Made by a program: the position numbers and the translations under genes. The notes under the pieces were generated by a model that was given only the letters and a program-made list of their open reading frames with translations, was not told where the DNA came from and ran no database searches. Below, in pieces: positions 1 to 12,160 of a stretch of DNA of 64,000 nt (positions are counted from its first letter, which is position 1; each line of letters opens with the position of its first letter). Source of the DNA: Suillus spraguei (lineage: Eukaryota; Basidiomycota; Agaricomycetes; Boletales; Suillaceae); the NCBI GenBank assembly GCA_016800925.1, contig JABCPU010000107.1:62001-126000 (forward strand), in the 5' to 3' direction.

Positions 1-457
1 TAATATATAGTTGAGAAGTATCCTATAGTATCAGTTCGAATCACGTCCATTTATTCGGGCGTGCCAAGGGGCTCGCGTACAATGAATGAGGATGGGAATC
101 ACCAAATCAGACGATTGAATGAAATGTTTCAAGATCGTCACTTCGCCGTCTATAATGGGGGCAGTCTCGTTCTGTTTGTTAGAAAATCCCGACGGACTCT
201 CAGGAAGATATTTTAGACGGCGTACTATTGTCGGACATGTGGTGCATAATGAAAACTTTACACGAGTTGAACAATGAGAAGTGAAATGGCTACAGGAGTG
301 GAACGTCGTACAAAAGGAAGAACAGACATCTTAGCTTCAACAACATCATATCCTAATGTAAGAACTACTGGGTAGCATGCAAGTCTTGTATTAAGCAGAG
401 TCCCGTTGAATGAACGACAAAAAATCATGCTTGAAAGTTTCCCAAAAGCCGGCAAGC
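1..457. other. window edge, no gene recognised
   Basis: This AT-rich stretch lies downstream of the minus-strand gene that ends at 458. I see only short open frames without family resemblance, so it is probably 3' flanking DNA. Confidence 0.4.
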
Positions 458-1749
458 TCAGCGTCGAACCTTTATAAACGAACCAAAAGTCAAATTTGAA
501 GCATAAGTGACAATAGTGTCAACGTACCACGGCCAGCTCTCTTTCTCCAGCAAATTGTTCTCCAGTAGCGTGCGACTCAAAAAGCCTTGTTCGATTGCAA
601 ACAACCAAAGTTTGAAGTTCAACTTGTAGTTGGTAGTCGAGTAGTTGTACCGGAAAACCGACGATTTGATTGTCTTGTAGACGGTACCCATTCCGTGCTG
701 TACTCGCTCCAAAGCCCAGCCGTTGTAGATAACAGGGTCACACTGGAAAACGGAGGAAGAGGGGTTCATTTGTGAACGCAAAGTGACCCCACGCGTATCC
801 AGAGACAGTTTCCAAGTATAATGGTCTCCGACGGTACGGTCTATGAAAGCATAGAAGGGGGGTTTTTGTGGGGAAGTACCGGCCGATAGTGTGGAGAGCC
901 ATGTGAAGCCGCGTTCGCCGTACTTGATTTCAACAGTAAGGTCATGCAGGGGTCTTGCCCTCCAAACTGACAGAGTCTCCCTCTTTTCAAAAGTTCCCAC
1001 TGGATACAAAGAATAGGCTGCATCAAAGGCTATAAAGTTCATAACGCAGGCTGTATGCACACATGCAAGTCCGTCGTAATCAGAAATCAGTAGAATAATT
1101 CAATATTTTGGGACTCACTGGAATGAAAATTTATAATGGCATCGAATGGGCTATTCTCGCATGCTATAAGTTGGATCTTCAAAAGACCATCCGGGCCATT
1201 CTTCTCGATTGAAAGTACAGATTCGACTCCTTTGATTTGGTAGTACAGTAAGAGCTCGTCAAGATCAAGTGACTCGTCGCGGATTTCAGTACCATCCCAT
1301 TCATCAGACACGATTTCACGGTAATCCTCGGGTTGAGTAGAGTCTGGCTTGAATTTATATCCTTCTCTTTCAACAAGATAGTCCAACACTTCTCTCACGT
1401 GCCCTGGATGCACGTAAAGGTCCATGTCAGATTCGGGATAAAACGTCCGATCCAGAAATTGAAGTGCGTTCGAGCCCGCAATAAGCGTCCCGGTGCGCGC
1501 CTGCAAGCTGCGAAAATTGAGAGGTTCGGAAAGAAAGCGAGAGAGATGCCGGTGGATGTTATAGGCGCGATGAGAGAAGTCTTTGGATGCAGCGTACGCA
1601 GCACGGCAACTGTGACCAGTGCGCACAAGCGTGCGGGGCGAGACACAAGAGAAGATGGCGTCGTAGATTGGAGCACGACCAAATAATTCACCCACTGCAC
1701 ATTCGTAAGCAAGTCGAGGTTGTTGTTGCCTGGTTGGAATTTGCGACAT
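458..1749 (-). CDS. F-box-like / nucleotidyltransferase-fold-like protein (agaricomycete family)
   Basis: Two exons on the minus strand, 1749-1119 and 1050-458, joined across a 68-nt GT-AG intron (1118-1051). The splice joins INFHS to TCVMNFI in one frame and gives about 407 residues. The N-terminal part (IYDAIFSCVSPRTLVRTGHSCRA) looks like an F-box-type helical segment. It is followed by GSNALQFLDRTFYPESDMDLYV, which has the G-S...D-x-D layout of a nucleotidyltransferase-like fold. I recall this arrangement from expanded agaricomycete families of unknown function; enzymatic activity is not shown. The start ATG at 1749 is a true ATG and fits the usual N-terminus. The gene is divergent from PEX5 and shares about 420 bp of upstream DNA with it. 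Structure is well supported, function is not. Confidence 0.7.
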
Positions 1750-2167
1750 ATCACCGTAGAGTCAACTGAGGACTACATACAGTCAGTATCCGAAGCACTC
1801 GTTGGATAGAAGACAACGCACCCTCGAATGATATTTGGCAAGTGGGTTGTGGTGGGTGGACGAAGGCAGACAAATCTGCGGACTTTTGACTTACTAAGTT
1901 GTAGTCATCGGAAGCCTCGCGCCACGACAGCTCTGATACGTACGCCATATACACATCATGTTCGTTTACGAAGTAGCTGTGGAACCTTGAGGCTTATATG
2001 CTGAACTCCGCGTCACCGTGTTGGTTTATATGTTGTTACAATTTACGTATATACTATCATGTGAATTTCATGTGCCCGAGTTCCCGCGAGCGCTACTGCT
2101 TACGCATATCCCGGTAGCACAAGCCACATTTATTTCCCATATCTCCATCAAACATTCTTGAGGGTCC
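1750..2167. other. divergent intergenic region
   Basis: This stretch lies between two divergently transcribed genes (the F-box-like gene and PEX5) and so should hold both promoters. I could not name a specific box with confidence. Confidence 0.4.
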
Positions 2168-4583
2168 ATGTCTCTGCAGGGTTTGATTTCTGGATCAGAA
2201 TGCGCCGTACCGCTGAACCCGCTGTCGCAAGTTCTGAAACACACTGAAGGAGACAGAAGCTTGCAGCAGGTCTGTCAGACTCAACAGTACCAAAACGCGT
2301 AATCCATCTGACAACAATTGCGAACAGGATCGTGTAGCTGGTCCTTCATCATCCCGAGTCAGCATTTACTACATTTTCCTTTTACTGTTGCATGTATTCA
2401 TTTCATCCATCAGCTCCAGCACCTTCCAGGATCGGGTCCAGCCCAAGCCCCAGAACAAGATGTCGCGATGGCACGTCAGTTCTTCGAAGGACAACAAAGA
2501 TCAAATGGCCCTGGACTTGCCGCACCTCCGTATCTCCATCCAGCAGAACTTGCCCGCATGGCAGAAATAAATAGACTTCCGGAATTCAACGAAGCATGGA
2601 CCAGGGAACAATATCAGCTTCCAATGCAGAATAATGTGGCCCAAGGCTCATGGGTAAATGAATTTGGCGGTGCTCAGCAACATCCAATCAGCGGTTCCGC
2701 CACGCAACATTCTATTGCACAGATGCAGATGCCTGAAAGTGAGTTGCCCTGCGTAAGCCTCTGAATTTGGTGTCAACGTTGGGCATACAGCTCAGAGACA
2801 GCAATTCATTGGTTCACATGGAATGTACGGAACGCCCATGGGTTTATATGGGAACGTAGGACAGCCGTTCTTTCAGGGATTCAATGCTACTCCCTTGAGT
2901 ATAGATGCAAGCAAAGGGAAGGGTAAAGCCCGCGAAGCTGATTATGAAGCTGCGTTTGCCCAGTACGCTGCCTCGTTGCAAAATCAACAAGAATCCACCT
3001 CCAGGATCGTTGAATTGGACGATAATACGGCTACTTTAGATCAGGCCATGGAGAACGTCAAACTCGGAGATTCTGAACTGAAGACTAACGGGGATTTCAA
3101 GGAGTTCGTCATTCTACTACTATTATTATGTACCTACTTAATTTTTTGTAGCGCCTGGGATCACTTGCAAAACTCGGACATGCCACCTCCGACGGAAGAT
3201 ATCAGCAAATGGGAAGCACAGTTCAGTCAGCTTATGAGTCGTGAACGCGAGGAACTCGATCAAGATTACTCTACAGCCATGCAGGAAGCTTGGAATGACG
3301 GATTTAGAAATTTTAATGAGAGTGCCCTCGAATCCAAGTATAACGATGATGGGATACCCATCCTGACCGAATATGTGTTTGGTGAGTCTGATTTGATACA
3401 TTACACCCTTGTTTGTTCAATTATACCGCAGAGTCAAACAACAAATACCTTGACCCGTCTTCGTCTAGTCGGTCACTACTGAGCGAAGCAAAGGCTTTTT
3501 TGGAGCAGGGTGGTTCGTTATCTGAAGCTGCCCTTTTACTCGAGGCCGCTGTCCAGAAAGGAGAGCTCGGTGAGGGCGGATATGAAGCATGGATACTTCT
3601 TGGCGAAACTAGAAACATGGATGAACGGGAAGACCTCGGCATGCGTGCATTGACCGAAGGTGTTCGCCTATCAGAAGCTACTAACGCCAATGGAGTGGGC
3701 ATGCTGGTGCGTATTCCATTTTGAAATTTGTTTCAGCCCTTTCTCATAACAGATCACGGTGTGCAGTCCTTGGCGATCTCATATACCAATGAGTCTTACG
3801 ACCGAGCTGCTTATCATATGCTATTGCGATGGCTAGGAGCTCGTTTCCCTGATTTTCCGATACCAGATGAGACCCGAAGGGCTGTCTCGCTGCACTCAAC
3901 ATGGGACTCGCGTGAGAAGCTTACAGAGACCTTCCTTACCCTGGCAAGACAGCAGTATAATCAAGGGATAGTTGATCCCGATACTCAGATTGCCCTTGGT
4001 GTACTCTTCTATGGAACCACAGACTACGAACGTGCGAAGGATTGTTTCGAGAGTGCCTTATCACAGCGTCCTGGGGTACGGATGTTCCGGCCGGTATCAT
4101 ATTATTGTCACTGACCAAAACGACCAGGATTACCTACTTTGGAACCGATTGGGATCTTCTCTTTCCAACGGGAACAAGCCTGAGGAAGCCCTTGGAGCGT
4201 ATAGGGAAGCTTTGAATTTGCGCCCTACTTACACTCGAGTTATTTATAACGTTGGGGTGGCGTGTATGTTCTTTGGTTTATCCCCGCACATCTTCAAGCT
4301 AATCTCACGCATAGGTCTTAATATTGGAGCGCACAAAGAGGCGGCCGAACACTTTCTGAGTGCACTTAGCATGCAGGAAAGCACGGGTGGTGGTCAAACC
4401 AGTGATCAGTTGTGGCTGACCCTGAGGCGCGCCTTTATCGCAATGGTGGTTATGTTTGGTTCTATCTTCTAGATGAGATGCTAAGCCTTATCGCTCTAGG
4501 ATCGCAGTGACCTTGCGGAGATGGCTAAGCCTGAGAACCATTCAAACTTAGATCTCTTTCGGCAGCAGGGGTTTGATTTCTAG
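2168..4583 (+). CDS. PEX5: peroxisomal targeting signal receptor PEX5
   Basis: Ten exons: 2168-2269, 2328-2357, 2414-2738, 2791-3103, 3152-3381, 3432-3706, 3767-4075, 4128-4263, 4315-4445 and 4500-4583. All phases close and give about 644 residues, the usual PEX5 size. The product is the soluble receptor that binds C-terminal PTS1 (SKL-type) signals and carries cargo to the peroxisomal docking complex. The N-terminus has the expected cysteine (GSECAVPLNPLSQ), the site of receptor-recycling ubiquitination in this family. The middle carries WxxxF/Y-type motifs (WEAQF, WNDGF). The C-terminal half is a TPR array, for example DYLLWNRLGSSLSNGNKPEEA and YTRVIYNVGVACLNIGAHKEA. The gene ends in LFRQQGFDF. 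The start was chosen because exon 1 supplies the conserved cysteine region. No lesion seen. Confidence 0.95.
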
Positions 4584-4940
4584 TAATTTTGGTCAATGGG
4601 GTATGGACACTACGCCCATAATCGGAGTTTTATTTTGTACTGTCGATGTCACATGGTGCGGCAATCTCGCCGAGTGTGCTGCAGATATCAAATGCTTGTA
4701 TGGCTGTATCGGTCCAGACGGGCCTCACACATGTCCTGTGCCCATACAGTGGCTCCGTCGCCGAGTGTTCTGTCTTGGTGTTAGGTTTGGGTTGCCTCAC
4801 TTGGCATTGACGACCCCACATAGTGGCTTGCACGTGCGTGCCGTAAGTTTTTATGTCTCTTCCCCTAGGCTGTGTAATCCTGGGGACAATGCACCGCTTA
4901 ATCATTTGTCCATTTTGGTCACGGCGCTAATGGTTAGCAA
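4584..4940. other. PEX5 3' flank / upstream region of the metallothionein gene
   Basis: This stretch lies between the PEX5 stop codon and the TATA-like box of the next gene. Open frames here look like chance and show no family motif. It probably holds the PEX5 3' UTR and the upstream control region of the metallothionein gene; I could not assign a metal-response element with confidence. Confidence 0.35.
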
Positions 4941-4947
4941 TATAAAT
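4941..4947 (+). promoter_or_regulatory. TATA-like box of the metallothionein gene
   Basis: TATAAAT lies about 70 nt before a likely 5' UTR intron (5013-5074, GTGAGT...TTACAG) and about 160 nt before the ATG. The spacing suits transcription starting near 4970. A strong TATA box fits a small inducible gene. Confidence 0.5.
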
Positions 4948-5099
4948 TGGCCCCTCTTTGACTGTTTTTTCTTCCAGCAATCCACTCTATTATCAACTAC
5001 CTCAATCACCAGGTGAGTTGTTTGACTTGGATCTGCGTCCCCTGATCATGAATGCGACTGATGTCGTCTTACAGCTTAACCGCACTTACTACCATCATC

Positions 5100-5237
5100 A
5101 TGTTCAACACCAACACCGAGCAATGCAACTGCACCTCCACGTGAGTTTTGCCTTGCGACACTTCACTGTTCCGATTCTGATTGTCTGTCAACAGCTGCAA
5201 CTGCCAGGCTGGTAGCTGCAACTGCGTCAAGAACTAA
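5100..5237 (+). CDS. short metallothionein, 27 residues, two exons
   Basis: Exons 5100-5140 and 5195-5237 join in phase across a 54-nt GTGAGT...CAACAG intron and encode a 27-residue peptide with six cysteines as three Cys-Asn-Cys pairs: CNC-TST-CNC-QAGS-CNC, ending VKN. This spacing matches the short fungal copper metallothioneins, cytosolic proteins that chelate Cu(I) (and sometimes Zn/Cd) through thiolate clusters. A second intron, 5013-5074, probably lies in the 5' UTR. The gene is too short to be found by length and is visible only after splicing. A TATA box and the small size suggest metal- or stress-induced expression; that is inferred. The Cys pattern is hard to explain by chance. Confidence 0.8.
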
Positions 5238-6588
5238 ATACGCGCGAGTGCATCTGCCTTGCTGTGTATATAATCATAATCATATCATGCGTTCGACCTG
5301 ACTCCGAGTTGTATTGTTGTATTCTACAAATGCCAGATTTGTTCTAGTGTAACGTTCCGACCAGCCAAATAGGGCTCGTTGAAACATCGAGTGCTGGGAT
5401 CCAAAATTTCCAACACTACCATGAGGTTACCGTGTGGACAACGGATTTAGCTCTTCCGTTGTGAGGGCCTTCTCTATCTTTAGCTTACACCCACTTATGC
5501 AGGTCCACATGCTACCTCCATGACGCTCCCACCAACTCTTATGAGTCATCAGATTCGCTTACTAACCATGCCAGTCAGGGCTCCATTGTGTCATTTGAAA
5601 TTTCGACGGGAGGATTGTCTGTTGATCTGGCACAGCGCTTTTTGCTCGTGCCCACTATCGCAGTATTCTCTCTTCCCTGCCCACACAACCCACCTTGATA
5701 CACGGGTTCAAACTCATGTTTCGGGCCAGAACAGCCCTCCGAGCAGGCTCCCAGTCACTCAACAAGCTTCTTACAATCTACCTTGTCAAAGACTCGGTCA
5801 GCGTATGGTCCTTTTTCGTAGCACACACCCTAGTTCAATTGTTCATTGCCTCAGTCTACCAATGACATGATCCTTTTCGAGCGCTAACTCGCGATGTAGC
5901 GTATAAGCATGGCCTAAGCTTTCTCAGTTATCCAAGTTCAAGTTGTTCCCACTTGATCATGCGGGTCCACACGCGCTCGTCTTTTGGCACCCACTACCCC
6001 TGCAGCTTTGAAGCTCCCGCGGCCGCCGAACTCAACTCTTACGACTAATTGTACCTTACGACCAGGTTTCGGCGTATCGTTTAATCAACATGAGAGATGA
6101 GCGTAGTCCTACTGTACTCTTTCAAATCTTCACGCACATGGCGGACGTGTCTGGAGTTCTGATCTCTGGCTCGGAGGTCTCTTGTTTGCGGTTTCCCTTC
6201 TGACGTGTAGTATCTAGCTTGGTAATCTACAACGGTAGGTTCCTTCGAGTCACCGAGTGTTTCATCTTCAAGACGCTTATTTATTGTTTGCTGCCAGCCT
6301 GAAAAACACAATGGTCTTTGAGTGATGTCAAAATCATTCTTTCTCAAGGAGCTAGACAGGACTCAGAAGCACTGGTCATGAGTCTGCTTTGTTATTAAGG
6401 TCAGATATCTAATCGTCGGCTTCGGGTCGTGTGGGCGTAGTTGATTGCTTGGTTCAGGTCATTCTTCAGTTCACAGGATGAAGTTGATTGAGTCGGTCCG
6501 ACTATGATAACGATGCCTTCAATATAAGAGATGCGGTGATATGCGACTCTAGCCATCATTATCCACCTACCTTCATTCAAGATCAATA
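5238..6588. other. intergenic, no confident gene
   Basis: About 1.35 kb between the metallothionein and the first dehydratase copy. Open frames around 5520-5870 and 6080-6350 show no recognisable motif and may be chance or relics. The last 270 bp (from about 6320) are repeated before the second dehydratase copy. Confidence 0.4.
6523..6527 (+). promoter_or_regulatory. TATA-like box of dehydratase copy 1
   Basis: AATATAAGAG lies about 65 nt before the chosen ATG at 6589. The same element (AATATAAGAGA at about 12843) precedes copy 2 at similar spacing, which supports these starts and argues against a longer N-terminus. Confidence 0.45.
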
Positions 6589-9459
6589 ATGTCTGGAGTA
6601 GAGATGTAAGTTGACTATGCACTGGGGATGTACTATGATAAATCTCGTTTGCAACGACATCCAGTCATTCCATCCCGCGTCCTACTGAGGTGCCCACCCC
6701 GGGAAAACTTAACAAGATATCCTGTCAGTTGACACAAGACAAAGTATTGACTGTTCGCCCCTCTTGCTTTCATTGCTGACGTTCGCTGCGCTTGAAGGCT
6801 CGTGGAAGCGCACAGGCTATGTGTAAGTTCTTGCCCTGAATAACACTTATCGCGCGATTAATTAAAGGTGCAACATAGTGTATGCCGTTGGTATGACAGA
6901 GGAAGATATGGATAAGCCTCAAGTATTCTCATGACAACTCGTGATTTTCACATTGTCTTAACCATTCACTAGATCGGTATTTCACCCATCTGGTGGGAAG
7001 GTAATGATACCAGTCCTGTGTACAGATATTGGTGCTGAAATGCGTGTTGCAGGTAACCCATGCAACTCTCATCTCGTGTGTTTTGCTCCCCATTTGCGAG
7101 CGTCTGGTAAACTGATACCTGTGTAGCTCGATTTGTCGAAGAAGGTCAAGGAGGGCTGCACGGAGGAAGGTTTAGTTGGCTTGACCTTCAACACCATTGG
7201 TGTTAGGTGTGCCTGGTCATCTTCTCAATTAGCATGCACTAAAGCTAGGTAGTGATGGCATTACAATGGGAACAGATGGTAAGGTATTTGATAAATTCTC
7301 TTTGGTATATCTGATATCTGCTCAGGAATGCGGTACTCGTGCGTACCATGGAAGTCGCCGCCATGACATCTTGCTGATATGGCATACCAGACTCCCAAGT
7401 CGTGATCTCATCGCGGACTCCATTGAAGCTGTAAATGATCTCACAGAAGCTTTAAAATTCCACGCTGATTCGGTTTTGTTATTAGGTCACACTTGTGAGA
7501 GGCTCCGTCATTTGGTAGCCTCTGGATGCTCATGTTACTTTATTTATGCAAGGCGCAACATTACGATGGAAATATCTCAATACCAGGTTGCGACAAGAAC
7601 ATGCCTGGGGTCTTGATGGCTGCCGCTAGGCACAATAGGCCGACCATTATCGTGTACGGTGGTACAATTCAGGTTGGGACCCGCCATGTCGACTGCCCTT
7701 CCATGGGGTACGAGAAAGGCGGGACTGTTAACATTGCAGATACCTTAGAGTCTTATGGTGGGTGGTTACCCGGCTCTAAATACATTCAAGCTTCGAATTG
7801 GATTCAGGTGCCTATACTGTTGGCCTCATCAACGATGAGGAACGATTTGATGTCGTCAGACATGCATGTCCTGGCGCTGGTGCCTGTGGAGGCATGTATA
7901 CGTACGTGCTTGATCGATTGTAAGGAGAAACTTCCTCATATGTCCCAGGGCCAACACCATGAGTTCTGCTCTTGAAGTCTTGGGTATGTCTCTTCCCTAC
8001 TCCTCGAGCACGCCGGCAATGTACCCTGGTGAGTTAGAAAATGCTCGTGTTACATGCAACATCTTGAACTTGCGTATTAGAGAAGGCACAAGAATGCTTC
8101 AAAGTAGCCAAGTACATGAAACGTCTTCTGGAACTTGATTTGAAACCCAGAGATATCCTGACCCGTCAATCTTTCCTGAATGCAATCACTATCGTCAATG
8201 TCCTCGGTGGCTCAACGAACGCTGTTCTTCACTTACTGGCTATAGCCCGTGCTGCTGATGTTCCCTTGACCATCGACGACTTCCAGATGATTTCAGACAG
8301 GACCCCATACCTTGCCGATTTGAAGTATGTTTGAATTCATAATTTGATTATGTTCTCTCACAGTATTGTCAGGCCATCTGGAAAGTATTATATGGAAGAC
8401 ATCCACAAAATTGGTGGCATACCTGCGATAATCAAATACCTTCTCAAGAATACCGATCTCATTGATGGTAGTCAGATGACTGTTACTGGAAAGACCCTCG
8501 CTGAAAACCTCGTGGATGTTCCGGAGCTCGAATTTGATAACCAAGACGTCATCAGGAGACTGGAGAACTCCATCAAACCCTCTGGTCATTTGACTATTCT
8601 CAAAGGTAGCTTAGCTCCTGGAACGGCTGTGGCCAAGCTTACAGGGAAGGAGGGTTTGCGCTTCGAGGTAAGTTACGGTTATTGTCAATTCCATGTCATG
8701 ACTAACGGATACTGGTGAACCAGGGTACCGCCAAATGCTTTGACAGGTACTGCGTAATACAAAGTATTATGCCTAGCTTGCCTCACATACTTCATCTTTT
8801 AAGTGTGCACGACTTTTATCCTGCGCTTGAGCGCGGGGACATCAAGCCTGGAATGGTCTTGATATTCAGATATCAAGGACCAAAGGGCGCGCCAGGAATG
8901 CCAGAGGTTGGATGTCGTCCTTGACCTTACTTCTTCCATGCTCATACTTAACTGCAGATGCTGGGTACAGTTGCATTTTGAACAAGCCCTGAAGTACTCC
9001 TAACTTTGTACGGACAGGTCCAACTGCCGCTCTTGTGGGTGCTGGGCTGGGCAACTCAACTGCGCTGATTACAGATGGTCGTTTCTCTGGAGCGTCCAGA
9101 GGTTTCATCATTGGTGCCTCTTTTACGCAACTTCGCTTGAAGACTAAAACTTATTTTTGACCCGCCAGGTCATGTTGTCCCTGAGGCGACCCTCGGTGGT
9201 CCAATCGCTCTTGTGGAAGATGGTGACCCGATTATTATTGATGCAAAGAGTAGGAGCATTGACTGGGAAGTGAACGAAGAAGAGAAAGTACGCCGAAGAA
9301 AAGCATGGGAAGTCTCAGGTAAGAGTGCCATCAGGGAGCGGAGAGGTATCTTGTTCCGATACGCCCGTGATGTTGCTGTGAGAGGTTTAGTTTGATGATC
9401 AAACCTCGCCGACTAATCGTGCTCTATAGCCTGCTAGCGAAGGAGCCTACTGCGATTGA
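6589..9459 (+). CDS. ILV3: dihydroxy-acid dehydratase (IlvD/EDD family), tandem copy 1
   Basis: I read 22 exons, all in phase, from [20 protein letters not shown] (exon 1, 6589-6605) to ...EGAYCD and TGA at 9457-9459. The enzyme dehydrates 2,3-dihydroxy-isovalerate and -methylvalerate to 2-oxoacids in valine/isoleucine synthesis, using an Fe-S cluster and Mg2+. Family signatures are present: [109 protein letters not shown]. Two exons are tiny: 7486-7494 (9 nt, VTL) and 8958-8964 (7 nt, ATGCTGG). No mitochondrial presequence is evident, so the product may be extramitochondrial (inference). The normally GGPGMPE segment reads GAPGMPE here. There is no stop or frameshift once introns are removed, so it is probably functional. 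Confidence 0.85.
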
Positions 9460-9757
9460 GATATTTCTTGGCACGGTGCATGAGGGGATATTGAAACAAT
9501 TGGGCAACATCCAACAGATATTACTATTTCCTATGGTAACTTTGTGACTACCTGTTAGTTCGTTATTTTCGTCTACAGCACTCAATTTTACGCCAATTAC
9601 TTAGCTACTTCACTAGGCACATTCTACATATTGTGTCTTTTTCTATACAAGCAAAATTGTGGGAAGGATTATGTCATCCTCGTATACTTATATGAAATTT
9701 TTTCTTTCTCGTCCCCTTCTGCAATCATGCATCAGTCAACATAGGCAAGTTATGATT

Positions 9758-9897
9758 TCTTCTCTCTGTTCAAGATCATGCATCCTCAATTCGAAATTGT
9801 CCAAAATTAGCTGATGTCTGGAAACTGTCGTGGATGCGCGACACAACAGTTTTCTGACATCAGCCAATTTCGGATTGGAGATGCGCAGAGAGAAAAA
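9758..9897. repeat. imperfect foldback (MITE-like) repeat
   Basis: The left arm carries TTCTCTCTG, CGAAATTG, AGCTGATGTCTGG and AAACTGTCG. The right arm carries the reverse complements in mirrored order: CAACAGTTTTCTGACATCAGC, CAATTTCGG, CAGAGAGAA. A single-stranded copy would fold into a long imperfect hairpin with almost no loop. It could be a short foldback transposable element; target duplications were not clear. Confidence 0.5.
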
Positions 9898-10862
9898 ATG
9901 TAATTTGCTTGTTATACTTCAAAAAGTTCGTGAAGGCAGGTGGTTTCTTCAATTGCGCATCAATACTCTTCTAATGGTGATGTAGGAAGATCAAAAGTGG
10001 CAGTTCTACTTATTCCCCACTCGCTTACTAGCAGAACCTGAGCATTTTCTGAGCTTGCATCTAGACATACTTTACATTACGATTGATAATGCGCAACACA
10101 TACATTCTCATCTCATCTTTGCAGCAGTGCACGTCTAAAACGGCCGGCGGGAACGGTGGGGGTACGCCTCACCAGGGCATTTGTGACTCCATGAATCTAT
10201 TCTCTCCAGCCATAGATGATAATTTTAGTTGTATATTCAATGGACTCTCCGACTGAGGTGTTTTTCGGAGATTCGTCGCATCAAGATGTCTGGGAATGCA
10301 TTTTACTAATATTGTCTATGCATATGAGTTACGCCTCTATATGAAGTCGTGTAAACATGAGACGAAAGGCAATAAAATGTTCAGCATCTTATGGGATCGT
10401 CTATTATATCGGCGCAGCGACAAGATGCAGAGTCCAACATCTGGCACACCAATAAACAAACTGCACAGTCACATCAAACATCTTCCAGTGCAATACTGCC
10501 TTCAGCCATATCGAGCTGTTGTGCTTGTATAGTAGCATTTCCTACATCATAGGGATGCCTGTGTCGACTATGAATGCACCAGCCTAGGGAACGGGCGCAA
10601 TCATACGCATTTATATGTTCTAGACAGTCCCCAGGCATCAGTACTCAGTGTCTGTAGGGTTTTACATCTTTAAACTTCTCAATAGAGTTCATGGGATATG
10701 TGGGCGAGCATCAATAAAATAACACATCGCGTACTGTAGATATTTGATTACCCTGGCAATAAGTCGTCGGGAAATAGCACGATTGCGGCGTTACGACGAA
10801 ATAGTCTACTTTGCCTTACAGTTTCTCCACACCCTGCACAAAAAAAAAGAACACCTTCACGG

Positions 10863-10932
10863 AGAGTTTGGGGTTTCTTTGTTTTGAGCATTGCCATGAG
10901 CATTCACAATGAAAAGACCCCAAACTCTACTC
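10863..10932. repeat. hairpin with AGAGTTTGGGGT / ACCCCAAACTCT arms
   Basis: AGAGTTTGGGGT at about 10864 is matched by its perfect reverse complement ACCCCAAACTCT at about 10918, followed by partial pairing inward (TTTCTTTG against CAATGAAAAG). Function unknown. It overlaps the left end of the inverted pair at 10898 and 12161. Confidence 0.55.
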
Positions 10933-10975
10933 GACATGTTCGTTTCAGTTTATAGTTTGGCAGCCATCCAAATCA
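10898..10975 (+). repeat. inverted repeat, left member
   Basis: GAGCATTCACAATGAAAAGACCCC...CTCTACTCGACATGTTCG and the following bases match, in reverse orientation, 12161-12229, about 1.2 kb away. The pair could be terminal inverted repeats of a roughly 1.3-kb degenerate element. Confidence 0.5.
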
Positions 10976-12160
10976 CGATGGAGAACATTCACTGCAAGAC
11001 CTAAACTCACTTCTCATCGATACTTATATCAGGAATTCTTCCCAGTGCGAATACTACTTCGTTGACGAAACTCAAGTGGATATCTGATCAGTATTCCACC
11101 TTTGTTTGGCGCTTGGCCGCTTGCGCTGCTGTCAAAGGCATCTTCTCTGGTTCCTTCGCGTCTATCTTCCGGCTCAAGTGCCGTCTCATGTGGTCTATCG
11201 ACGCCAAGATACATTACAACAACCAGCGTCCCAAAGACTCACGCCAGATCGTCCTGCACACTTGTTAGTAGCTTCAACCAGACATCAGAGGAGTACCGGA
11301 GTATGTCTATGACCGCAGCATACTATACACAATTATATCACTGCACGGTGTGACACTGAGCCCGAAGTCATGACCAGTGAGTTCGACAACTCGACGTTGA
11401 TTCCACTCCGCTTCATCCATGTTCCCATCTCGCAGTTCAGTACTCTCGATGGTGCACTTCGTGGATGAAACATGATATACCATAGCCTTGTGGTTTCAAC
11501 CACTACTGGGGCGCCACTTGAACCTCGACCATTGACCAACCCAACGCTAACTACCATGTCCGAGTCAGCATGAGAGTGATGATGGGAACAGTACGACATT
11601 GAATGAAAGACATTAATGAAAGGATGACGGTGACAACAGAATATCAAGGCGGTTGATGAGTTGCGCAAGAGTCATTTATACCGTAGGCTTCATCATTACT
11701 GCGCAATCTATGTCACAAAACAAAAATCAAATAATAAACGAATAAGCACAACGCGAACAATCGACTGGCTGCATGAAACAGATGAGGCTACCCTCCGGAA
11801 GACACTTTCCAAAAGGTAGCTCCATCTGTATTGGAAGGATGCGGCTGAGGTCAGATAGCTTATGTACCGTTTTCGTCCTCGTACATTACCTTGGGCCTGC
11901 TACGTCCCAAAAGCTCTCGCTCAGCGGCCTTGGACATCCTCGCTTAATGGGTGTCCCGATGTCGCTGTGGTCGTCAGTAGTTGCCTCTTCGATGGTTACA
12001 ATCAATAGAAATACCTTTTGCTCATTCGTTCCCTCACCTTCTTCGTGGTTAGACAGCCTCCCACGGAAAACCGACGAGAGTAGCGTCATCTTCCTGCTAT
12101 CCGCACTCAAGTCATGGAGGATGCATGTAGGGAGTGACGACAACTTGAGCCCGCTCGATA

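Larger units (their letters stand above)
6320..9490 (+). repeat. ILV3: tandem duplication unit, left copy
   Basis: The segment from about 6320, including roughly 270 bp of upstream DNA, to about 9490 is repeated in the same orientation at about 12640-15800. Introns as well as exons align, with scattered substitutions and small indels, so this is a segmental gene duplication and not a retrocopy. Confidence 0.8.

Noticed and set aside
5520..5870. 116-codon plus-strand open frame
   Set aside because: No motif, no coherent splice partners, composition like non-coding DNA.
8116..9395. Reading the dehydratase copies as fragmented pseudogenes
   Set aside because: The apparent breaks coincide with GT-AG introns, and splicing restores a complete family sequence in both copies.
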